Shown here piece after piece: positions 26,201 through 33,310 of a DNA stretch of 52,507 nt. The translations under genes and the position numbers were made by a program. The stretch comes from Phycicoccus sp. (GTDB taxonomy: Bacteria; Actinomycetota; Actinomycetes; Actinomycetales; Dermatophilaceae): the NCBI GenBank assembly GCA_017993715.1, contig JAGOME010000025.1, positions 1 through 52,507 on the forward strand. Direction: 5' to 3'. The notes beneath the pieces are model-generated. The model saw only the letters and a program-made list of their open reading frames with translations, had not been told where the DNA came from and made no database searches. Position 1 is the first letter of the stretch. Each line of letters begins with the position of its first letter.

Positions 26201-26442
26201 GGCCGGTCCACGGGGCCGCGCTCATCCAACTAGGCAAGTCCCAGACGTCGCTCAAGCCCGGTGTGCAGACCCAGCCCGCGCTCGACAGCGATGTCGACCC
26301 GATGTGGGCCGAGCAGCTGATCACCCAGATCGGTGAGGGCATGGCCGGGGCGACGTTCCTGGCCAAGCCGGACGCGCGCCGGTGCGGCCGCTGTCCGGTT
26401 CGCACCAGTTGCCCGGTGCAGCCCGAGGGACAGGCCATCTGA
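23266..26442 (+). CDS. adnA: AdnA: helicase-nuclease subunit with degenerate motor
   Basis: This 1058-residue protein has a UvrD/Rep-like motor (Walker A GAPGTGKT at 35-42) and a C-terminal RecB-type nuclease. Motif II reads VVDDAQE instead of DExQ, consistent with the less active motor reported for AdnA. Nuclease motifs are GTLVHEI, GTLDRVD and VADYKTG. Cysteines at VDCELRW and CGRCPVRTSC suggest an Fe-S clasp. With AdnB it forms the actinobacterial end-resection complex that replaces RecBCD and AddAB. Start is GTG 23266, 114 bp after moeZ, with no clear ribosome site. It overlaps adnB by 1 bp (TGATG), so the two are co-translated. Confidence 0.92.
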   Translation: MRLTRPAPPTITDRVHDPAQAAAVAHRGPLLRVLGAPGTGKTTVAVEMVLDRVTSGEFPPDACLVLTSGRQAAERLRSQITTAIGGTSTSPLARTLPSLGFGILAAAAAARGAPAPRLLSGPEQDVVLGELLRGHQDEGTGPVWPPRCASAVGTRGFRQELRDLLMRAVELDVGPALLAHLGQQGDRPEWVAAAAVLAEYDEVTALASPGAVDPAWLLGAAATALADDDHLAADLAQTLRLLVVDDAQELTHPGLRLLTALTRRVPGLQLALIGDPDAATQAFRGADPALLAHRWLELGQGPTHVLGTDHRSDTAVRAAARAVTGHIGVLGGTSHRAPEGSERAGVVEVHQVRTVAEEAQLAADTVRRAHLLQGVPWSRMAVIVRGRARTATLRRVLSASGVPVGVAAADLPLRDEPAVRPLLDVLGHVTSADPDQPVDAGLAIDLLLSPLGGADAVVVRRLRRALRQDELAGGGARTSDELLVAAIDSPAMVLEVDVDARPLLRVARVVAAAREAVSSGGSAEDVLWAIWRAAGVAQVWQQLALAGGPSGQRADRDLDAVLALFAASERFVDRLPHAPPRAFLEHIREQEVPGDTLAPRSQDRDVVELLTPQASAGRGWDLVVIAGVQEGVWPDLRLRGSLLGSAELADVVTGRRPLSGDPGDPDERRRLRRAAIASVRHDELRLFHVALTRARHRVLVTAVRSEDEQPSPLLEVIDPLPDELDTRPFTTVERPLTLAALVGRLRREAVGGHEASRARAFAALARLGRAGVPGADPSQWWVLTPLSDTRPRRGPDSQVSVSPSALQGFVDCELRWFLTSSEGQGPPIGSAAFGTLVHEIAATHEGAGLPELSAALDAQWSRLGLRPGWTTDNQRALGQQMMTRLAAWFAQADKQGWRRVGAEVSVRAHLGRIVLRGTLDRVDLDEGGGLRVADYKTGSTKPTTDELARHPQLGAYQVALGRAADPSEVAPELREHLDRPVHGAALIQLGKSQTSLKPGVQTQPALDSDVDPMWAEQLITQIGEGMAGATFLAKPDARRCGRCPVRTSCPVQPEGQAI

Positions 26443-29400
26443 TGGCGACCACTCACTCGGGGTTCACGGCCGTCGAGCTCGCGGCCGCCCTGGGACAACC
26501 CCACGCGCCGACACCCGAGCAACAGGGCGTCATCCAGGCGCCGCTGCGCCCCCTGCTCGTCGTGGCCGGTGCCGGCTCCGGCAAGACCGAGACCATGGCG
26601 GCCCGGGTGGTGTGGCTCATCGCCAACGGCCTGGCCCAACCCGAGGACGTGCTCGGCCTGACCTTCACCCGTAAGGCCGCCGGCGAGCTGTCCGACCGGA
26701 TCGGGCGCCGACTCGCCGCCCTCAGCAAGGCAGGCCTGTGGGCTCCGGCCGAGGGTGACGGGTCGGCGGCCTTCAGCGCCCAGCCGACCATTTCGACCTA
26801 CCACTCCTTTGCCGGCAGGATCGTGCGCGACCACGGTCTTCTGCTCGGACACGAGCCCGACGCGCGCCTGCTCACCGAGGCGGCCACCTGGCAGCTCGCG
26901 CATGAGGCAGTGATGCGGTGGGACCAGGACATGAGCGCGGTCAACCTGTCCGATGCCACCGTCACAGCGGCCGTGGTCGACCTGTCCAGCGAGCTCGCTG
27001 AGCATGTGCGGACTCCCGGTGAGATGGCCGCCTTTCTCGACGCCACCATCGCCAGGATCGAGGCCGTCCCTCGCGGCCAGACCCGCAAGAGCGTCAATCC
27101 CGGGCGCGACATCGTGGCCGCCTTGCGGGTGCGTCGAGCCATCGTGCCGATCGTCGAGCGCTTCGCTGCCCTCAAGGCCCAGCGGGACCTGTTGGACTTC
27201 TCGGACCAGATGCGGATCGCGGCCCAGCTGGCCTTGGCGCACCCCCAGATCGGTCAGGGGGAGCGCGACCGCTTCCGAGTCGTGCTGCTCGACGAGTTCC
27301 AGGACACCTCGCACGCCCAGCTGACCCTGCTGAGGGCGCTGTTCGTGGCCGAAGGTGAGCCGGTGCCGGTCACCGCCGTCGGTGATCCGCACCAGTCGAT
27401 CTACGGATGGCGAGGGGCCAGTGCGACCACGCTCGCGGCATTCGTCACCGAGTTCGCAGACCCGGCACCCGCGGACCGCCTGACGCTGAGCACGAGTTGG
27501 CGCAACGATCACACGGTGCTGGCCGGCGCCAACATCGTCTCGGCGCCGCTGCGCGAGTCTGGCGGTCTCGTGCCGGTGCCCGCGCTCCAGGCGCGTCCCG
27601 GGGCGGGAGAGGGGATGCTGAGGCTGGCTCGGTTCGAGACGGTGGAGGACGAGAGCGCTGCCGTCGCGCAGTGGCTGCTCACGCAGCGTTCCGCCAATCC
27701 CGCCGCCACGGCCGCGGTGTTGTGCCGCAAGCGTTCTCACTTCCTGCCGATCATCCGAGCGCTCGATGCAGCGGGGATCCCCCACGAGGTCGTCGGGCTC
27801 GGTGGGCTGCTCCTCACACCGGAAGTGGGAGATGTGCTCGCCCTGCTCCATGTGGTCGCCGATCCCACCCGGGGCGACCAGCTCATGCGGCTGCTCACCG
27901 GGCCCCGGGTCAACCTCGGGGTCGCCGATCTCGACGGCCTGGCTGCGTGGGCGCGGCATCGCCAGCGGGTTCGACGGCAGCGGGACGCGGGGACCCGGGG
28001 CGATGGCTCGGGCGCGCGCGACGTCGCTGTCGACGTCGCCGAGCGCCCCAGCCTGGTGGAGGCCCTCGACCCGCTGCCCGGACCCGACTGGATCGGACCG
28101 GAAAGCGAGTCGATCTCGTCGACGGCGCTGGCCCGCCTGGCCGACCTCGCCGGCGTCGTGGACCGAGTGCGCCGGCTGACCGGGCTGCCCTTGGCGGATC
28201 TGGTCGGGGAGGCCGAGCGGGCACTCATGCTCGATGTCGAGTTGCTCTCCCGGCCCGAATACTCACCCTCGGCGTCCCGAGCCCACCTCGATGCGTTCGC
28301 CGATGTCGCGGCCCAGTTCTCAACGGGGGCCGAGCGCCCCCACTTGGGCGGGTTCCTGGCGTGGGTCGCCGCGGCCATCGACCTCGAGCGTGGCCTGGAG
28401 CGAGGCCTGGTCGAGACCAATCCGGCCGCCGTTCAGGTCATGACCATCCACGCCGCCAAAGGTCTGGAATGGGACGTTGTGGCGGTGCCGGGACTGACGG
28501 AGGGGACGTTCCCGGACCACTCCCGCAACGCCAAGGCGGCCGCGGGGGAGTGGCTGGTCGACGAGCCGGTGGACAAGGCCTGGCTCGGCGGCTTGACCAA
28601 ACGAGGCCTGCCCTACCCGCTGCGAGGGGATCACGGCGGGCTGCCCGTGTTCCGGCTCGAGGCGGCGAGCGACTATGAGTCGCTCGCTGGTGAGCTCGAC
28701 GGTTTCCTCACCCAGGCCGGGACCGCGGGTGTCGCGGAGGAGCGTCGCTTGGCCTATGTCGCCCTCACCCGAGCCCGCGCCGCCGCCTTCCTCAGTGCCA
28801 GCGTGTGGTTCACCGGCAAGTTGCCCCGGGTGACGTCCCGCTTCCTCAGGGAGGTGCATGACGCGGCCACCGCTGGCCTCCTCGGTGGTCGGGTCGAGAT
28901 CGGGCCTTGGGTGGCGATGCCCCCGACAGATCCCGCCCCGCAGCGACCGCCCAACGCGATGGAGGACCCGCGCGCGTGGCCACACGATCGGTATGCCGAT
29001 CGTCTGGTCAGGGCGCAGGCGGCCGCGGCCGGGCTGGCTGCCGCCGCGGTCGGCCTGGCCGCCACGGACCTCGCTGTTCGCGATGACGAGGGGCCAGCCT
29101 CGGACGGTGCGGGCACGGCCGGGCCGCTTCCCGAGGGTGCTGAGGCGCAGGAGGTCGAGGTGCTGCTGCGCGAGCGAGGGGCTGTCCTGCGGCGTGCGGC
29201 GCGCACCGCTGCGTCGGACACCACTGCGTCGGACACCACTGACCCGGTCGAGTTGCCGCCTCATATCTCCACGACCGCGCTGCTCGACCTCCTTGCCGAT
29301 CCGTCGGCCTTCGCCCTGGCGCAGCGGCGCCCCATCCCAACAGCCCCGACGGCGGGCACCAGGCGTGGGACCCGGTTCCACGCCTGGATCGAGCAGCACT

Positions 29401-29846
29401 ACTCGACGGCGGCATTCGTCGCGCCCGACGAGCTGCCCGGCAGCGCCGACGAGGACACCGATGGGGAGCTGGACCTCACCGCCTTGCAGGAGACGTTCCT
29501 CGCCAGCGAATGGGCCGATCGCCAGCCCGTCGAGTTGGAGACCAGCGTGGAGACCGTCATCGACGGGATCGCCATTAGGGGTCGGATCGACGCGGTGTTT
29601 CGCGAGGGGCCGGACTGGGTCCTCGTGGACTGGAAGACCGGGCGCACTCCGTCAGGGCCCCAGGTGGAGCGTCGGGCCATGCAGCTGGCCACGTATGCCG
29701 TGGCCTGGGCTCGGCTGCGTGAGGTGCCCGCGCAGCGGGTGCGGGCGGCGTTCTATTTCGCCGGCGACGGCACGACCGTGTGGCCGGAGCTGCCCGATGA
29801 GGAGCAGTTGGCCTCGGCTCTGCGCGAGGCGGTGAACGCGGAGTGA
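26442..29846 (+). CDS. adnB: AdnB: lead motor/nuclease subunit of AdnAB
   Basis: About 1134 residues from ATG 26442, whose A is the last base of the adnA stop. The motor is complete: TPEQQGVIQAP (Q motif), Walker A GAGSGKTE (43-50), LTFTRKAAGEL (Ia), VLLDEFQDTSHAQ (II), GDPHQSIYGWRG (III), TIHAAKGLEWDVVAVPG (V) and VALTRAR (VI). The C-terminal nuclease has GTRFHAWIE, GRIDAVF and VDWKTGR. No Fe-S cysteine set is visible here, in contrast to AdnA. A low-complexity Ala-rich linker (around 880-930) separates motor and nuclease. It unwinds and degrades broken ends to prepare recombination. Confidence 0.95.
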   Translation: MATTHSGFTAVELAAALGQPHAPTPEQQGVIQAPLRPLLVVAGAGSGKTETMAARVVWLIANGLAQPEDVLGLTFTRKAAGELSDRIGRRLAALSKAGLWAPAEGDGSAAFSAQPTISTYHSFAGRIVRDHGLLLGHEPDARLLTEAATWQLAHEAVMRWDQDMSAVNLSDATVTAAVVDLSSELAEHVRTPGEMAAFLDATIARIEAVPRGQTRKSVNPGRDIVAALRVRRAIVPIVERFAALKAQRDLLDFSDQMRIAAQLALAHPQIGQGERDRFRVVLLDEFQDTSHAQLTLLRALFVAEGEPVPVTAVGDPHQSIYGWRGASATTLAAFVTEFADPAPADRLTLSTSWRNDHTVLAGANIVSAPLRESGGLVPVPALQARPGAGEGMLRLARFETVEDESAAVAQWLLTQRSANPAATAAVLCRKRSHFLPIIRALDAAGIPHEVVGLGGLLLTPEVGDVLALLHVVADPTRGDQLMRLLTGPRVNLGVADLDGLAAWARHRQRVRRQRDAGTRGDGSGARDVAVDVAERPSLVEALDPLPGPDWIGPESESISSTALARLADLAGVVDRVRRLTGLPLADLVGEAERALMLDVELLSRPEYSPSASRAHLDAFADVAAQFSTGAERPHLGGFLAWVAAAIDLERGLERGLVETNPAAVQVMTIHAAKGLEWDVVAVPGLTEGTFPDHSRNAKAAAGEWLVDEPVDKAWLGGLTKRGLPYPLRGDHGGLPVFRLEAASDYESLAGELDGFLTQAGTAGVAEERRLAYVALTRARAAAFLSASVWFTGKLPRVTSRFLREVHDAATAGLLGGRVEIGPWVAMPPTDPAPQRPPNAMEDPRAWPHDRYADRLVRAQAAAAGLAAAAVGLAATDLAVRDDEGPASDGAGTAGPLPEGAEAQEVEVLLRERGAVLRRAARTAASDTTASDTTDPVELPPHISTTALLDLLADPSAFALAQRRPIPTAPTAGTRRGTRFHAWIEQHYSTAAFVAPDELPGSADEDTDGELDLTALQETFLASEWADRQPVELETSVETVIDGIAIRGRIDAVFREGPDWVLVDWKTGRTPSGPQVERRAMQLATYAVAWARLREVPAQRVRAAFYFAGDGTTVWPELPDEEQLASALREAVNAE

Positions 29847-29884
29847 GCGGATGCACCCGGCTAGCCCGGCGCGTCTCGACGAGG

Positions 29885-31153
29885 CTATGACGCCTGACGC
29901 GGGCCGCCGCCCGCCGCATCGGCGTCGGGCTCTGCCTTGACGACGATTTCCTGGGTGGCCTCGGAGGTGATCTCCGCGCCAAAGGTGTCGGTCGTGTCGG
30001 TCGTGTCGCCGGTGGCCTCGGTCGGTGCGTCAGCCAGCGCGGTCGGAGCGGCATCGTGGGCCTGGCCCGCGGGAGGACCTTCCTCATGCAGGTCCTCCTC
30101 ACCGGCTGGAGGGTGAACGTCGTCCTCCAGATCCGCGGTGGCTTCGTCCGGGTCAATCACCGGGACTGGGGTGGGCCGCGAACGAGGCCGGACGGGGGCC
30201 AGGCTGGTCCGGTGGTAGTCGTCGGGGGCAGCGGATTGGACCTCGGCCTCGAGTCGACGCAATTGGGTGGTCAGCACCTCGATGGCCGCCGTGTCGTCGC
30301 GCCCGACGGCGCTGATGAATGCCGCGAGCTGGCCGAGCTCTCCGGCGAGCCGGGCTCGGACTAGCAGGTTGGGGTCGGGCCGCTCGACCCGGCTGTGCGC
30401 GTAGGCCTCCAGGACCGTGTCCATCGCCTCCGGCGGGGCCAGCGCGAGAATCTGCGCGAAGTCATCGGCCGGATCGGCCACCTTGGCGTCCTCCCAACCC
30501 AGGACCGCCTTGACCCTCGCCCCGCTCAACTCGTCGCCGTCGAAGACCATCAGCACGTCGGCGCCGTCGAGGGCGCCGTGCACCGGGGTCGCGGCGAAGC
30601 GCCAGAGGCTGACGTCCTCCAGTGCCTGCTCCCAGCGGGTGAGGAGCCCGCGCGGCACTCGGCCGGTCCCGGCCGCTCGATCGAGGTCGGCCAGCCGGCG
30701 GAGCCGATAAACGTCGGCATCGTAGACCTCAGCTCCCGCCTCCTCGAACAGCCGCGGATCCGTGTTGTGGATCGCCGCGATGGCCCGGCCGAGCTCCCCT
30801 GCTGGGCCCGGACCCGGCGGCAGCGCCGTGAGGTCGAGGCTGCGCCCGGCGAGGTAGGGATAGACCGCGGCGCGACCGCCTTCCTTGAGCGCGGTGAAGC
30901 CACGCGGACTGGGGACGGCGAACGGCAGCCGTCTGCCGAGCAGGGTCAACAGGGCGAACCCCTGGTCCATGCGAGCGGCGGCGGCCTCATCGCGGGGAGC
31001 GCGCACGACCCAACGGCGATCCTGGGCATCCACCACGAAGACGACATCGAAGTGGTGTTCGGGCGTACGGAGCAAGGCCTCGACGGTGACCGGGTCCAGT
31101 CCTGGCACCGCCGAGCTCGCGAGAGCGGCAAGGTAGGCGGGCGTGCGTTCCAC
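29885..31153 (-). CDS. Phosphotransferase-fold (APH-like) protein, catalytic loop altered
   Basis: This 422-residue protein has an aminoglycoside/macrolide-phosphotransferase-like fold over about 1-295, then an acidic, Pro/Thr-rich disordered tail of about 125 residues. The nucleotide lobe is recognisable (DVVFVVDAQDRRWVVRAP). The catalytic loop reads H192-G-A194-L-D-G-A-D-V-L where active enzymes have H-G-D-L-x-x-G-N; the metal loop is GWEDAKVADP instead of DWE-GDP. The catalytic base is therefore missing and the protein may be a pseudokinase. Start is GTG 31153, 6 nt after TACGGT. It is divergent from nudC, and a phosphotransferase is conserved at this position in relatives (from memory). 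Confidence 0.82.
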   Translation of the reverse strand: MERTPAYLAALASSAVPGLDPVTVEALLRTPEHHFDVVFVVDAQDRRWVVRAPRDEAAAARMDQGFALLTLLGRRLPFAVPSPRGFTALKEGGRAAVYPYLAGRSLDLTALPPGPGPAGELGRAIAAIHNTDPRLFEEAGAEVYDADVYRLRRLADLDRAAGTGRVPRGLLTRWEQALEDVSLWRFAATPVHGALDGADVLMVFDGDELSGARVKAVLGWEDAKVADPADDFAQILALAPPEAMDTVLEAYAHSRVERPDPNLLVRARLAGELGQLAAFISAVGRDDTAAIEVLTTQLRRLEAEVQSAAPDDYHRTSLAPVRPRSRPTPVPVIDPDEATADLEDDVHPPAGEEDLHEEGPPAGQAHDAAPTALADAPTEATGDTTDTTDTFGAEITSEATQEIVVKAEPDADAAGGGPRQAS

Positions 31154-31159
31154 CCCGTC

Positions 31160-31165
31160 ACCGTA
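31160..31165 (-). promoter_or_regulatory. -10 box TACGGT, leaderless start of the APH-like gene
   Basis: On the minus strand TACGGT is followed by 6 nt and GTG 31153. It is only 16 bp from the nudC box, so the two promoters are back to back. Confidence 0.55.
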
Positions 31166-31181
31166 TGCTGCCCGGTCCGCC

Positions 31182-31187
31182 TAGAGT
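31182..31187 (+). promoter_or_regulatory. -10 box TAGAGT, leaderless start of nudC
   Basis: TAGAGT is followed by 7 nt and GTG 31195, which decides this start over the in-frame ATG at 31165. Confidence 0.6.
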
Positions 31188-31194
31188 GGGCGCC

Positions 31195-32130
31195 GTGGCG
31201 CGTGGCGACGGACTTCTTGCCGAACTCGCCCTCGCCGACGGTGCCGTTGACCGACACGCGCAGGAGCGTGCGGACCCCCAGCTGTTCGATCGGCTGCTGG
31301 CTGAAGCGGGCACGAGGGTTCTGGAGTTCGTCGATGGCGGGGTCCCGGTCCAGGGGGAGCGTGGCTCGCGTCGGCTGCAGTGGCGCGGGCTCACCGAGGC
31401 GGACCGGGAGCGGCTGTGGTACTTCCTCGGCAGGGACCTCAGCGATGGCGCAGGCGCGTGGATGGCCGTACACGTGGATCCCGACCACGCTCAGGACAGC
31501 CCACGCAGCATCCTGCGGTCGGTCGGCCTGGAGCTGCCGCCCCATGAGGCGCGACTGGTGGCCACAGCGCAGGCGCTGACCAACTGGCACCTGACCCACA
31601 CCCACTGTCCGCGGTGCGGCGCCCCGACCACGCCCGTGCAGGGCGGGTGGGTGCGACGGTGTTCCCGCGATGGCTCGGACCATTTCCCGCGCACCGACGT
31701 CGCCGTGATCATGGCCGTTGTCGACAGCCAGGACCGCCTCCTGTTGGCAGGCGCGGTCGGTTTCACCGACAGGGGAATGTCGGTGCTGGCCGGTTTCGTC
31801 GAGCCCGGCGAGGACCTTGGTGACGCCGTGCGCCGCGAGGTCGCCGAGGAGGTCGGGGTCACCATCGGGGATGTCGTCCAGCTGGCGGCCCAACCGTGGC
31901 CGTTCCCGAGCAGCCTCATGGTCGGCTTCCGTGCTGCCGCGCTCGACGACGACCTCACCCTGCAGGACGACGAGATCCGCACGGCCCGCTGGTTCACGCG
32001 GGCCGAGCTCGATCAGGCCCTGGCCGACGAATCGCTCCTCATCCCCGGGCGGTTCTCGATCGCCCGACGCCTTATTGAGGAGTGGTACGGCGGCCCCATC
32101 GACGTGCCCGACCACAACCTGCGGCGGTGA
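31195..32130 (+). CDS. nudC: NAD+ diphosphatase / RNA deNADding enzyme NudC
   Basis: About 311 residues. The Nudix box (200-222) fits G-x5-E-x7-REUxEExGU exactly (GFVEPGEDLG then RREVAEEVGV). The NudC-specific QPWPFPSSLM follows at about 233-242. A zinc-ribbon precedes: C138-x2-C141 and C156, with Asp159 where the fourth cysteine is usual. NudC hydrolyses NAD(H) and removes NAD caps from RNA. It overlaps the next gene by 4 bp (GTGA). Confidence 0.92.
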   Translation: MARGDGLLAELALADGAVDRHAQERADPQLFDRLLAEAGTRVLEFVDGGVPVQGERGSRRLQWRGLTEADRERLWYFLGRDLSDGAGAWMAVHVDPDHAQDSPRSILRSVGLELPPHEARLVATAQALTNWHLTHTHCPRCGAPTTPVQGGWVRRCSRDGSDHFPRTDVAVIMAVVDSQDRLLLAGAVGFTDRGMSVLAGFVEPGEDLGDAVRREVAEEVGVTIGDVVQLAAQPWPFPSSLMVGFRAAALDDDLTLQDDEIRTARWFTRAELDQALADESLLIPGRFSIARRLIEEWYGGPIDVPDHNLRR

Positions 32131-33290
32131 TCAGCACCGCGATCTCGACGATGCGTGGCTGGTGGGGGCTCGCGAGTGCACGCCGCGCCACGACGGCATT
32201 CCTGCTTTCCCGCTTCGCCCTCATGGCCCTCGTCCTCGTCGTGGCCACGGTCCGCGGTGTCGGCGCGGAGACCCACCCCCTCGCCGACGGCATCTGGTGG
32301 ATTGACCGGTTCAGCTACTGGGACAGCTATCACCTCATCAGGATCGCGGAGAGTGGCTACTTCGAGCCTGGGCGGGCGTGCTGCGATCAGGCCTGGTTCC
32401 CTGGCCATCCGCTCGTGCTGCGCATGCTCGGACCGGTCTTCGATGGTCACACGGCCCTGGCTGGGATCGCGGTCACCCTCGCCGCCGGTAGCGTCGCGGC
32501 CTGGGCCCTCTGGAAGGTCCTGCGTCGGGACCACCCAACCTGGGTGGCGGGCCGGGGCGTGTGGCTGCTGATAGCAGCGCCCTATGGCGTGTTCCTCGTC
32601 GCCGTCTATACCGAGGCGGTGTGGCTGGCAGGTGCGCTGCTCGCGTGGCTGGCCGCCTCGCGGGGGCGGTGGTGGTGGGCCGGGCTGGCCGCCTGCGTCA
32701 CCACCGCCACCCGCGTCAACGGTCTGTTCCTGCTCGCCGGCCTGGTCGTCCTGTATGCCGTGAGCCTGCGTCGCGCCCACACCCGTCCTGGGTGGGAGGT
32801 CGGGGCGCTGGCGCTGCCGCTGGTGCCGCCCGCGGCCTACGTGGTGTGGCTGCAGGGGCAGACGGGGTCGTGGGACGCCTGGCGCGAGGCGCAAGCGCTC
32901 GGCTGGCAGCGGCACACGATGACGCCCTGGGGGTCCATGACCCATCAGATCGGCGAGATTGCCGCCGCCCACTCCGGCGCCCTGGCCCTGACCCGCTCGC
33001 TCGATCTGCTCGTCGTGATCGGGGGCATCGGCGTCGTCCTCGTCCTGCTCTGGCGCCGCGAATGGGCCGAGCTGGCATTCCTCGTTCCGAGCGTCGGGGT
33101 GATCCTGACGACGTCGACGTACGACTCAGCGGGACGTTATGCGCTGACGTGGTTCCCGGTCTACCTGACCCTGGCCCGCGAAAGCGTGCACCGACGTGGG
33201 CGGGTCGCCTATGCCGTGGCGATCGGGCTCGGAGCCGCCCTCCTGGTCCCCTTGACCAACCTGTTCGCGCAGCGCCAGTGGATCGGCTAG
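32127..33290 (+). CDS. Integral membrane GT-C glycosyltransferase-like protein (mannosyltransferase/PIG-V type)
   Basis: About 387 residues from GTG 32127 overlapping the nudC stop; ATG 32151 is the alternative. There are about 8-10 hydrophobic segments. The first extracytoplasmic loop carries FSYWDSYHLIRIAESGYF, matching the W-D-x-x-[HY]-[YL]-x-x-I-A-x-x-G-Y signature of PIG-V-like, polyprenyl-phosphate-mannose-dependent enzymes. A later STYDSAGRYALTWFPVYL resembles the conserved R-Y segment of that family. It likely adds a mannose to a lipid or protein outside the membrane. It is inserted between nudC and uvrD2, which are nearly adjacent in mycobacteria. Confidence 0.8.
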   Translation: MISTAISTMRGWWGLASARRATTAFLLSRFALMALVLVVATVRGVGAETHPLADGIWWIDRFSYWDSYHLIRIAESGYFEPGRACCDQAWFPGHPLVLRMLGPVFDGHTALAGIAVTLAAGSVAAWALWKVLRRDHPTWVAGRGVWLLIAAPYGVFLVAVYTEAVWLAGALLAWLAASRGRWWWAGLAACVTTATRVNGLFLLAGLVVLYAVSLRRAHTRPGWEVGALALPLVPPAAYVVWLQGQTGSWDAWREAQALGWQRHTMTPWGSMTHQIGEIAAAHSGALALTRSLDLLVVIGGIGVVLVLLWRREWAELAFLVPSVGVILTTSTYDSAGRYALTWFPVYLTLARESVHRRGRVAYAVAIGLGAALLVPLTNLFAQRQWIG

Positions 33291-33297
33291 GGCCACG

Positions 33298-33303
33298 TAC
33301 GCT
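33298..33303 (+). promoter_or_regulatory. -10 box TACGCT, leaderless start of uvrD2
   Basis: TACGCT is followed by 7 nt and the ATG at 33311. Confidence 0.6.
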
Positions 33304-33310
33304 GGCCGCG

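Noticed and set aside
32561-33310. Extension of uvrD2 upstream to 32561
   Set aside because: It overlaps the membrane glycosyltransferase gene in another frame; a leaderless -10 and the family-typical start are at 33311.
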